Shown one piece after another: positions 1 through 8,156 of a stretch of DNA of 64,000 nucleotides. Every line of letters begins with the position of its first letter. Position 1 is the stretch's first letter. Location of the stretch: positions 186,001 through 250,000 of the forward strand of contig JADKEA010000023.1 of assembly GCA_016718275.1 (NCBI GenBank), given 5' to 3'. This DNA is from Candidatus Villigracilis affinis (lineage in GTDB: Bacteria; Chloroflexota; Anaerolineae; Anaerolineales; Villigracilaceae). The translations under genes and the position numbers were made by a program. The notes beneath the pieces were generated by a model. The model did not search any database and was not told where the DNA came from. It saw only the letters and a list, made by a program, of their open reading frames with translations.

Positions 1-610
1 ATCCAATCGAGATGGAAAAGTGGAGATTTATCGACTGGTGGATGGGGAAACTGAGCGGATCACAAACACTCCTGGAAAATATGAGAGTTGGTCTCCTGCA
101 TCAAGGGATTACTGGCAATGTATATTTCACCAATCAGATGGAAAGGGGAGATTTATCGATTGGCGGATGGGGAAAACTGTGGGATCACAAACACTCCTGG
201 AAAATGAGAGTTGGTCTCCTGCATTGGGGGTTAGTGGCGGTGTATATTTCACTTCTAATCGAGATGGAAAAATGGAGATTTATCGATTGGTGAATGGAAA
301 AACTGAGCGTGTCACAAATACACCTGGAAATCTAAGAGTTGGTCTCCTGCATTTGGATTACTGGCAATGTGTATTTCACATCCAATCGAGATGGAAAGCG
401 GAGTTTACCTGTTGGTTGAAAGGGAAGCTAAACGTATTACGAATACACCTGGTACTATCAAAGTGTAGATTCGAGAAAGGAAACCTATACTTTACGTCCA
501 ATCGGTCTGGTCGGAATCAAGTTTTTATATTGATGCCTGAAGTGGTTGTAATTTCGGACATTGTGAGTTGGACGAAAAAATTAAATGACAAATTCCCTGA
601 ATACCGATAA
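1..610 (+). pseudogene. Decayed WD40-like (PD40/TolB-type) beta-propeller repeats
   Basis: Four tandem DNA repeats of about 126 bases begin near 11, 137, 263 and 390. In the best-preserved stretches they translate to DGKVEIYRLVDGETERIT and ESWSPA, the pattern of PD40/TolB propeller blades (SNRDG.WEIY...T.LT..P....SPSWSP). Small indels inside the units move the blade signature between frames, so no frame carries a whole propeller. The ORF that spans most of it ends at 610 and has lost the pattern after about 470. The 5' end lies outside the window. The gene is either a remnant or badly affected by sequence errors. Confidence 0.6.
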
Positions 611-709
611 ATTTTTAAGACCTGAACTTAAGAATACGTAAATGAATATAATTTAACTCCTGATCAGTGTGGCGGAAGCGCAAATCTGCATTTTCTTCTT
701 TCCATCAGT

Positions 710-715
710 TATAAT
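710..715 (+). promoter_or_regulatory. Candidate -10 box upstream of glyQS
   Basis: A perfect TATAAT lies 52 bases before the glyQS start. No convincing -35 box is seen at the usual spacing. Confidence 0.35.
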
Positions 716-724
716 CCCCTCCGC

Positions 725-766
725 AATCCAAAATCGTAAATCCAAAATCGACAATCGGAAATCGTA
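725..766 (+). repeat. Short AT-rich direct repeats (AAATCGTAAAT family)
   Basis: Repeated words of the form AATCCAAAATC and AATCGTAAAT run up to the glyQS start codon. The same words recur between nuoI and nuoJ at 20428-20497, so this is a dispersed element and not chance low complexity. It leaves glyQS without a clear Shine-Dalgarno site. Confidence 0.55.
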
Positions 767-767
767 A

Positions 768-3767
768 ATGACGAAACCCTCCTCCTTTCAAGAAATCATC
801 CTCAAACTACAAGACTTCTGGGCATCGCACGGATGCCTGATCACACAGCCCTACTACACCCAGGTCGGCGCAGGGACGATGAACCCTGCCACCTTCCTGC
901 GCGTGCTCGGACCCGAGCCGTGGAACGTGGCGTACGTCGAGCCGTCTGTCCGCCCCGATGACGGGCGTTACGGCGAGAACCCCAACCGCTTCCAACTGCA
1001 CACCCAGTATCAGGTCATCCTCAAGCCCGACCCTGGCAACCCGCAGGAACTCTACCTCGAGTCGCTCAAAGCCCTCGGCATCGACCCGCGCCAGCACGAC
1101 ATCCGCTTCGTGGAAGATAACTGGGAACAGCCCGCCATCTCCGCGTGGGGCTTGGGTTGGGAGGTCTGGCTCGACGGGCAGGAGATCACGCAGTTCACCT
1201 ACTTCCAGCAGATGGGCGGCGTGGCGCTCGACCCCGTCTCGGTCGAGATCACCTACGGGCTCGAACGCATCCTCATCGCGCTCAACAACGCCAAAGCCAT
1301 CTGGAACGAAGAATACGGCGCAGGCGTCACCTACGGCGAGATCCGCCGTCAGGAAGAGTTCGAACACTCCAAATATTATTTCGAGACCGCCGACGTCGAA
1401 CGCGTCCGCGCCATGTACGACCTCTTCTCCGCCGAAGCCGACGCCTGTCTCGCGCAAGGTCTCATCGTCCCCGCGCACGACTACGTCCTCAAATGCTCGC
1501 ACTGCTTCAACATCCTCGACACCCGCGGCGCCATCTCCGTCGCCGAACGTCAAGCCTTCTTCCGCCGCATCCGCGAATTAGCCAAAGGCGTAGCAGTCTC
1601 CTATGGCGAACAGCGTAAGGGGCTGGAGTATCCATTACTGAAGGATGAAGGCAAAAGGATGAAGGATGAATCAAAATTATCCGTGCCTTTAAAATTCATC
1701 CCTCATCCTTCATCATTCATCCTTGAAATTGGTGTTGAAGAATTACCCGCCAACGATGTGGACTCCGCCTACGAACAACTTACCCAACGGATTCCTTCCC
1801 TGTTAAGTGAACTTAGACTCGACTACAAAGATATCCGCATCTTTACTACCCCTCGGCGGATCGTTGTTTCTATCGACTCTCTCTCCCCGAATCAGCCAGA
1901 CCGCGAAGACCTCGTCAAAGGTCCCCCCGCTGATAAAGCCTTCGACAAAGACGGCAAGCCCACGCAAGCCGCGCTTGGTTTTGCCAAGAAAAATAATCTC
2001 GACCCTGCCACGCTCGAAGCCCGCGAGATCGACGGTGGAAAATACGTCGCCGCTGTCGTCAAGCAAAAGGGACGCCCCACTCCCGAAGTCCTCGTGGATG
2101 CGTTGCCCAAACTCGTCGAAAGCATCAAGTTCGAAAAGTCCATGCGCTGGAATGACTCAGGCATTGCCTTCTCACGTCCCATCCGCTGGTACGTTGCCCT
2201 GCTCGGTGACATGGTCATCCCGTTTGAATATGCAGGCGTGGCATCTGGAAATATTTCCCGTGGCTTACGCCCCTACGGCTCGCCCGACATCACCATCCCA
2301 TCCGCTGATAAATATTTTGACGTGATCCGCGAAGCAGGCATCCTCCTCGATAAAGAAGAACGCAAAGCCTCCATCGTCGAACAGGTCAATCAAGCCGCAG
2401 CCCTGCTCGGCGGACAAGCCATCATCGAAGAAGGCTTGCTCAACGAAGTCACCAACCTAATCGAAATGCCCACCGCAGTCATGGGCGGCTTCAACGAAGA
2501 ATTCCTCGCCCTGCCGCGTGATGTGCTCATCTCGGTGATGAAGAAACACCAACGCTATTTCCCTGTTCAATTCTCCTCGCTGAGCGCTACCGATGTGCAT
2601 GGTGGTGGAAAACTTCTCCCAAATTTCATTGCCATCCGCAACGGTGACGACATTCATATCGATACCGTCCGCGAAGGAAATGAACATGTCCTGGGCGCGC
2701 GTTTTGCCGATGCCAATTTCTTCGTCCGCGAAGATGTGAAACTGAAATTGGAAGAGTATCGTCCCAAGCTTTCGTCATTAACCTTCCATACAAAACTTGG
2801 CTCAATGTTGGATAAATCCGAACGCATCGAGAAACTGGTTAATGAATTGATTCCCGTATTGGGACTCGAAGCCGATCAAGCTGTCTTTGCCCGTCGCGCC
2901 GCGCATTTGATGAAAGCAGATTTGGCGACTCAGATGGTCACTGAAATGACTTCCCTCCAAGGCATTATCGGCGGTGAGTATGCTTTGCGAAGCGGCGAAC
3001 AAAAGGATATTGCCATCGCCATTGGTGAACAATATCAAACCGTTCCGCAATCGAAAGCGGGCCTCATCATTGCCATCGCTGACAGACTTGATTCATTGGT
3101 TGGTTTGTTTGCCGCAGGTCTTGCGCCGACTGGCGCGAAAGACCCGTTCGGTCTGCGCCGCGCCGCAATTGGAGTTGTCCAGCCGTTGATCGAACATGGC
3201 GTTGATTTTGATCTGGCCGATGCGGTGAAGAAATCTGCAAAGACACAGCCGATTGAAGTCAAAGAAGAAGTGCAAAAACAAATTTCGGAATTTATCACAG
3301 GCCGCTTGAAGGTTGTGTTGGGTGATCTCGGTTACAAGCACGATGTCATCGAATCCGTTCTTGCGGCGCAATCTAATAACCCTGCGGGAACTGTCCGCGC
3401 GGTGAAGCAGCTGTCCGCTTGGGTGGGACGCGAAGATTGGTCCACTATTTTGGACGGCTTCGCCCGCTGTGTCCGCATCACACGGGACCAGAAGACACAG
3501 TTCGAGGTGAGTGAAAAGCAACTCGTCGAAGAATCAGAAAAAGGGTTGTACGAAGCGGTCAACCGCCTGCCATCCGCTGTTGCAGGCGATGTCGATTCGT
3601 TTCTGAAGAATATCGCCGCCCTCATCCCATCCATCACCGCCTTCTTCGACAAAGTGCTGGTCATGGCTGAGGATAAAGCCGTAAAAGAAAATCGGCTGGG
3701 CCTCTTGCAAAAGATCGCCAGCCTCGCGAACGGCATCGCGGACTTGAGTAAGCTGGAAGGCTTCTAG
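768..3767 (+). CDS. glyQS: Glycyl-tRNA synthetase, alpha and beta subunits fused
   Basis: Charges tRNA-Gly with glycine in the cytoplasm. Residues 1 to about 288 are a complete alpha subunit (class II catalytic core; opens SFQEIILKLQDFWASHGC and contains TMNPATFLRVLGPEPW). Residues from about 322 to 999 are the beta subunit, starting ILEIGVEELPAN, with the C-terminal anticodon-binding region. In most bacteria these are separate glyQ and glyS genes; single-chain fusions are known in several phyla. The linker, residues 292-319, is encoded by an inverted repeat (see 1641-1724) and looks like inserted repeat DNA. ATG at 768 matches the normal GlyQ N-terminus. Confidence 0.96.
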   Translation: MTKPSSFQEIILKLQDFWASHGCLITQPYYTQVGAGTMNPATFLRVLGPEPWNVAYVEPSVRPDDGRYGENPNRFQLHTQYQVILKPDPGNPQELYLESLKALGIDPRQHDIRFVEDNWEQPAISAWGLGWEVWLDGQEITQFTYFQQMGGVALDPVSVEITYGLERILIALNNAKAIWNEEYGAGVTYGEIRRQEEFEHSKYYFETADVERVRAMYDLFSAEADACLAQGLIVPAHDYVLKCSHCFNILDTRGAISVAERQAFFRRIRELAKGVAVSYGEQRKGLEYPLLKDEGKRMKDESKLSVPLKFIPHPSSFILEIGVEELPANDVDSAYEQLTQRIPSLLSELRLDYKDIRIFTTPRRIVVSIDSLSPNQPDREDLVKGPPADKAFDKDGKPTQAALGFAKKNNLDPATLEAREIDGGKYVAAVVKQKGRPTPEVLVDALPKLVESIKFEKSMRWNDSGIAFSRPIRWYVALLGDMVIPFEYAGVASGNISRGLRPYGSPDITIPSADKYFDVIREAGILLDKEERKASIVEQVNQAAALLGGQAIIEEGLLNEVTNLIEMPTAVMGGFNEEFLALPRDVLISVMKKHQRYFPVQFSSLSATDVHGGGKLLPNFIAIRNGDDIHIDTVREGNEHVLGARFADANFFVREDVKLKLEEYRPKLSSLTFHTKLGSMLDKSERIEKLVNELIPVLGLEADQAVFARRAAHLMKADLATQMVTEMTSLQGIIGGEYALRSGEQKDIAIAIGEQYQTVPQSKAGLIIAIADRLDSLVGLFAAGLAPTGAKDPFGLRRAAIGVVQPLIEHGVDFDLADAVKKSAKTQPIEVKEEVQKQISEFITGRLKVVLGDLGYKHDVIESVLAAQSNNPAGTVRAVKQLSAWVGREDWSTILDGFARCVRITRDQKTQFEVSEKQLVEESEKGLYEAVNRLPSAVAGDVDSFLKNIAALIPSITAFFDKVLVMAEDKAVKENRLGLLQKIASLANGIADLSKLEGF
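1641..1724 (+). repeat. In-frame inverted repeat forming the GlyQ-GlyS linker
   Basis: The left arm (1641-1671) is built from AAGGATGAA words and the right arm (1694-1724) from TTCATCCTT words, so the arms are largely complementary. Translation gives a charged KDEGKRMKDE stretch and then an FIPHPSSFIL stretch, unlike the conserved domains on either side. It appears to be a small mobile or dispersed repeat tolerated as a linker. Confidence 0.6.
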
Positions 3768-3769
3768 GA

Positions 3770-3804
3770 AAAATGGACGGGACTCAACCCGTCCATTTTT
3801 CTTT
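3770..3804 (+). terminator. Intrinsic terminator of glyQS
   Basis: AAAATGGACGGG, a six-base loop and CCCGTCCATTTTT form a strong stem with a T-run just after the glyQS stop. Confidence 0.85.
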
Positions 3805-3825
3805 ATACTGGAACAGGAGAACCCC

Positions 3826-4770
3826 ATGAAAATATTTCACTTCCTGTTTATTCTGTGTATCTTGATACTGAGCGCGTGCGTCACCGCGCCGACGGCGACT
3901 GTAGTGCCAGTAATCGACACTCAAACACCCCGCCCAACTTTTACGATCACAGCAACCGTCACTGAAACTCCCCCAGCAACTTTTACACCCACGCCAAATG
4001 TAGCGCCTTTGCCTGCGGGCTCATTCTCTCCGATCCTCTATCGTGAATATGTAGATCGTTTTTACAGTTTCAAGATCCTGGGCGGGGTCCGGGATGGCGC
4101 CTGGATAACGGATGATGATGTGGTTCAACAGATCCGATATGACCAGCCTTACGCTGTTTATAGCTCCAGAGGTTTTACAGCCTCCGCAGCGATAAGCAAC
4201 ATCGATTCTGTGGAGCCTCCATATTGTGGGAGTTACTATGTGGGTTCGGATCTGACTGATGATTCATCCGTTCTGTTTGGCTTTGTTCAAGGCTGGCAGG
4301 TCACCACCCGCCCTGTTGAAGATATTGCGGCGGATAGCCCCGTGTATCAAAAAGCAGTGGCTGACTGGCTCATTGCGCAGGGAATGGCCCAGCCTGAAGT
4401 GGATATCACCCGCATTTTGCGCACCGACATCGAAGGTGACGGAACTGATGAAGTGTTCATATCGGCATCACACTTTGCCAGCACCGTCATGCCTGTCACT
4501 GCGGGCGGTGATTATTCCATCGTCTTAATGAGAAAAGTGAATGGAAGTGAGGTCGTCACGACCCCGCTTGTTGCGGATGTTTATCTTTCCGCTCAGCCTG
4601 AGGCAACCTATCCTTACACATATGTCTTGAATGATTTTCTCGACCTTAATCAGGATGCCAACCTGGAAGTGCTTATCAAGGTCACCCGCTGGGAGGGGAT
4701 GGGGGTGATGGTCTATGAAGTGAAAGATGGCAGCATTGTTCAGGCCATCAAGGAAATTTGCCCTGAATGA
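3826..4770 (+). CDS. Surface lipoprotein of unknown function
   Basis: 314 residues. A lipoprotein signal peptide ends in the lipobox LSAC with Cys18 as the lipidated residue, followed by a Thr/Pro-rich spacer (about 20-60), so the rest should be displayed outside the membrane. The mature domain contains aspartate-rich stretches such as DIEGDGTDEVFI and DLNQDANLEVLI, which resemble FG-GAP/dockerin-like calcium-binding turns; the match is only by eye. AGGAG lies just upstream of the ATG. It stands alone between two hairpins. No family is recognised with confidence. Confidence 0.75.
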   Translation: MKIFHFLFILCILILSACVTAPTATVVPVIDTQTPRPTFTITATVTETPPATFTPTPNVAPLPAGSFSPILYREYVDRFYSFKILGGVRDGAWITDDDVVQQIRYDQPYAVYSSRGFTASAAISNIDSVEPPYCGSYYVGSDLTDDSSVLFGFVQGWQVTTRPVEDIAADSPVYQKAVADWLIAQGMAQPEVDITRILRTDIEGDGTDEVFISASHFASTVMPVTAGGDYSIVLMRKVNGSEVVTTPLVADVYLSAQPEATYPYTYVLNDFLDLNQDANLEVLIKVTRWEGMGVMVYEVKDGSIVQAIKEICPE

Positions 4771-4859
4771 CCCTGCCTTGCCCGTCTTTTGCAATGAATT
4801 TCATAGGGGCGGGGCCGCGCGAGGGCGTTATACTGCGAAACGGTACCAATAAGATCATC

Positions 4860-4892
4860 AGTACGGCAGGATTTACTTGGTCCTGCCGTACT
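4860..4892 (+). terminator. Strong hairpin after the lipoprotein gene
   Basis: AGTACGGCAGGA and TCCTGCCGTACT form a perfect 12-bp stem around a nine-base loop. The following T-tract is poor (TTCATCTT), so termination strength is uncertain. Confidence 0.5.
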
Positions 4893-4938
4893 TTCATCTT
4901 AGGATAAATGTCACCTTTGCGTTGCTTGAAGCGGAGTC

Positions 4939-4944
4939 TATAAT
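4939..4944 (+). promoter_or_regulatory. -10 box close to a start codon
   Basis: TATAAT ends six bases before the ATG at 4951, placing the expected transcription start at the start codon. A weak TTTGCG lies 17 bases upstream. No Shine-Dalgarno site fits between. Confidence 0.5.
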
Positions 4945-4950
4945 CCCAAC

Positions 4951-6469
4951 ATGGCTGAACAAAACAACGGCTTGGAATATATCGAACAACTCCTGCGTGA
5001 TGGAAAAAAACAGGAAGGGCGGGCAGCCCTGTTGCGCTACGTCCAAAGCCATCCCGATTCCTCCCGCGCCTGGTGGATGCTCAGTTTTATATTGACCGAG
5101 CCGAAACAACAACTGGATTGTGTGGAGCGCGTCTTGAAGCTTGACCCGGGGAATATCCCCGCCCGCAATCGTTTGTTGAAACTCCAAAGCGACATCGCCC
5201 CGAAATCGAATTCATTCAGTCAGGAACCGTCTCGTCTCAACCCGATCACTGCTCCTTTCATCACGGACGATGAGTCGGCCCCGCAAACATCTTCCAACGC
5301 GTTTGAATCCTCCTTTACCCGTCAGGATGTGTATCGTCCTCCGGAGGCAGTGTCGTTCCTGCCCGATGACGATGTGAATGAACAGTCAGCTCCCAATGCA
5401 TTCGAGTCTTCCTTTCACGGTCAGGATGCCTATCAATCTTCATCAGCCTCCTCCCCGTTTTTCCCGGAAGATGAAGACGAACTTCGGTCAACGCCGAGCG
5501 CGTTCGAGCGTTCCTTCCCCGATCAGAATTCGTATCGTTCCGCCCCGGCGTCTTCCTCATTCCTTCCCGATGATGACGATCTTCCGCGCCCTGCGCCAAG
5601 TGCGTTTGAAAGTTCCTATGGTCAGGATGCATACGATTCTTCCGGGGTCTCTCCATTTCATTCTGAAACTCCCCAGCAGCCTGCCCGTCCTGCGGGGAAA
5701 AAGCCCGCTCCCAAAAAGAATGCGAACTTAATTAAATACGTGGTGTTGATCGTGATCTTCCTGTGCGTTTTTATCGCGATCCTCGTCGGCTTTTTCTTCG
5801 TTCTGCGCAGTCAAACGGTCGTCTCTCCCACGCCGCCGGTATTTGTCGGCCCAACAGAGACTCCCACCACCATCCCAACCCTCGGCCTTCCGCCCACGTG
5901 GACGCCCGCTGCCTCGCCTACACTCTTCCCGACCAGCACGCTCGCCTTCATCGAAGCGACTCCCACGCTGATATCCAACGTGATCGGCACGGACGACCCC
6001 AATGCCGAAGTTGAAACCGGCCTTGCCACCGGAATGCAGGCGCCTAACTTTACATTGAGGAATTCCAACACCTGGCAATCAAGTGAGCCTTGACGATTTC
6101 AGAGGCAAACCTGTGGTGATCTTCTTCTGGGCCAACGGCTGTGGCTATTGCGATACCGAAGCCGAGGCCATGCAGGATATTTACACAGAATATAAGGATG
6201 CCGGGATCGTTGTGCTGGCCGTGGACGTGTGGGGTAACTCCGACCATGCACGCGCCTATCGCGATGCCCATGACCTCACCTACCCAATGCTGGTCGACCC
6301 GAATGGGAATACCTTCAAAAAATATGGCGGAAAGAATTTATTCCCGCTGAATTTCTTCGTGGATGCCAATGGAAATGTGTCGTTCGGTCAACTCGGCATG
6401 ATGGATTATTCCATGCTGAACATGAACGTGCGCCGATTGTTGAATTTGATTCCCACCGTTGCCCCGTAA
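4951..6469 (+). CDS. TPR / transmembrane / TlpA-like thioredoxin protein, frameshifted
   Basis: Residues 1-80 resemble a TPR-like helical module (RDGKKQEGRAALLRYV, LDCVERVLKLDPGNIPARNR). A long acidic, Ser-rich region with four imperfect repeats (core AFESSF..QDAY) follows, then a membrane helix at about 262-287 and a Thr/Pro-rich spacer. The first frame stops at 6093 just after APNFTL, the start of a TlpA/AhpC-type fold. The fold continues at once in another frame (SLDDFRGKPVVIFFWANGCGYC) with the redox pair CGYC, and ends at 6469. Removing one A near 6080 joins the halves as TWQSVSLDDFRGK. Intact, it would place a thiol-disulfide oxidoreductase domain outside the membrane. Confidence 0.8.
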
Positions 6470-6487
6470 CCTGTTTTGCCAGAAATC

Positions 6488-6526
6488 AAAAGGCCGTGCA
6501 TTTGTTATGCGCGGCCTTTTTGTTTT
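6488..6526. terminator. Bidirectional terminator between convergent genes
   Basis: AAAAGGCCGTGCAT and ATGCGCGGCCTTTT pair around a five-base loop, with T-runs on both strands. It separates the thioredoxin gene from the minus-strand gene ending at 6527. Confidence 0.8.
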
Positions 6527-8128
6527 TTATTCCGCCGCATCGGCAGGCGTGACGTTCTCCAACAGGTAATCATACTTGCCTGTATTGAAATTCCATATTT
6601 CGATCACCCGCTCCCAACTCCATAACTCGCCCCTGACGATAAAGGAAAGCTTGTCGTAATACAGGGCGATGTCCTTGTTCTCAATGCGGTTCTCGCCGCT
6701 CTTGAGCGTTTCTTCATATCCCTTTGGAATGATATGCCGAAAATGACCGATGCGCCAGCGTTCGATCTCGTAGAGCGGCATACGCGTCATCAATGGATCA
6801 GCCAGTGAGTTTACGTCGATCACATGAAAATTAGGTCCCAGCGTCATTGAGTTCAATCCCAGCGGACCCAGAATGCGCACTCTCACAGGCTCACCGGGCA
6901 GGTACACCCATTTATCGCGGGCATAATTCGTGGAAGGCGCGCTCTTCTTTTTTATCCGCTCGAAAAGCCCCAGCCCGGTATACACGATGCGCTCATCTGA
7001 AATTCCACGTTCATCGACGAATACGCGGTGATCTCCCTCGTCCCCGACGCCAAATGCAGGCGCGCGTTCGGGAATCACAAAAATGGGCGCGATGCCCACC
7101 AGCAAAACGATTCCAATTGCAAAGCCATACACCTTCGGCGATTTGAAATCCATGGTGGCCAGCAGCGTGACACATACCAGCAGCGGCGTGGAAAAATATC
7201 GTCCGCTCATGAAATCGCCGCCGATGTAGATCGTGTAAAGCAAATACAGCAGCACCCCCGCAAGGATGGTCTTGTGCGCGGCGTTTCGGCTCATCCAACC
7301 CGCGATCGAAACCGTAATGATCGTCAACAACGTGATCGGGTCGAGCTTCAACGAATTCAGATAATAGAAGATCCCCTGCGTAATAAGGCTCGATTCAGGA
7401 ATGCCCGTGTTGATCTTCGCATACGCCGTATTTGGAAATGGCACCCCATAATAAAAAAGAGAAAACAATTCCCACGCGATCAGCGGCAGAAATCCAAAAC
7501 CGAGCGTGATCAATGTCTTCCCTTTATTTGGACTCTGCCAAAACAACAGGATCAGCGCCGGGAAATAGAACAACATCGTATCGAGACGGTCCACCCCGCC
7601 GAGAGCTGCCAGCGTTCCAAGGATGTAGATGCTGCGCTGTGAGTCTTCCTTCTTTGTCAGATAGGAAAGTGTGAACAACAGCAAGATCAAATGCGTAAGC
7701 GGATTTTCCAGCCCGGACGTCGAATAATCAACGAATGATTTGGAGACCGAAAAGATCAAAAGCCCCAAAATCGCTCCCTTTGTGGAAGATGTCGTATTAA
7801 AAGCAAAAATGATCGCCACCAGCAGCGACAACCCAATGGAGATAAATACGTTCAGGAAGTACATCTGCCCCTGGCCGAAGGGATTGCTCTTCCAAAGATT
7901 GAACACAAACCCCGCTGCCGCCTGCAGCAAAAACCACAGCGGATGCGTAAACGTCTGCACCCGTTCGCCGATGTTGAACACCGGTCCATACCCATGCAGA
8001 AAATTTTCCAGTGAACGGAAGGTGATCACCGCATCGTCCCCGACCCACGAAGTGCGGATCACCAGCCACGCATACACCGCCAAAAACGGGATCGCGAGCG
8101 CCTTGTTTTTGATTAGCCTTGAATTCAT
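6527..8128 (-). CDS. Polytopic membrane protein, AftB-like glycosyltransferase candidate
   Basis: 533 residues with about ten hydrophobic segments. Near the N-terminus is WVGDDAVITFRSLENFLHG followed by GPVFNIGERVQTFTHPLW. This resembles the DDAYITFRY...GHG.VFN.GERVEGYTN.LW signature of GT-C arabinofuranosyltransferase AftB-like proteins, with the DD pair expected to bind a polyprenyl-phosphate sugar donor. By inference it glycosylates an envelope polymer or protein. The ATG at 8128 is preferred over an in-frame start at 8188 because the latter overlaps dnaG and the -10 box. A -10 box (TATACT) ends eight bases before it and there is no Shine-Dalgarno site. Confidence 0.72.
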   Translation of the reverse strand: MNSRLIKNKALAIPFLAVYAWLVIRTSWVGDDAVITFRSLENFLHGYGPVFNIGERVQTFTHPLWFLLQAAAGFVFNLWKSNPFGQGQMYFLNVFISIGLSLLVAIIFAFNTTSSTKGAILGLLIFSVSKSFVDYSTSGLENPLTHLILLLFTLSYLTKKEDSQRSIYILGTLAALGGVDRLDTMLFYFPALILLFWQSPNKGKTLITLGFGFLPLIAWELFSLFYYGVPFPNTAYAKINTGIPESSLITQGIFYYLNSLKLDPITLLTIITVSIAGWMSRNAAHKTILAGVLLYLLYTIYIGGDFMSGRYFSTPLLVCVTLLATMDFKSPKVYGFAIGIVLLVGIAPIFVIPERAPAFGVGDEGDHRVFVDERGISDERIVYTGLGLFERIKKKSAPSTNYARDKWVYLPGEPVRVRILGPLGLNSMTLGPNFHVIDVNSLADPLMTRMPLYEIERWRIGHFRHIIPKGYEETLKSGENRIENKDIALYYDKLSFIVRGELWSWERVIEIWNFNTGKYDYLLENVTPADAAE

Positions 8129-8136
8129 AGGGGGCA

Positions 8137-8144
8137 AGTATAAT
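8137..8144. promoter_or_regulatory. Overlapping divergent -10 boxes
   Basis: On the plus strand TATAAT (8139-8144) faces dnaG. On the minus strand TATACT (8137-8142) faces the gene starting at 8128. The two starts are only 28 bases apart, so the two promoters must share this element. Confidence 0.55.
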
Positions 8145-8156
8145 TCAAACCAAACC

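Noticed and set aside
807..1553. Minus-strand and alternative plus-strand frames inside glyQS
   Set aside because: Arg/Ser-rich or Asp/Val-rich translations typical of shifted reading of a GC-rich conserved gene.
7740..8156. 139-codon N-terminal extension of DnaG
   Set aside because: It overlaps the divergent gene and its promoter, and DnaG homology starts at 8157.
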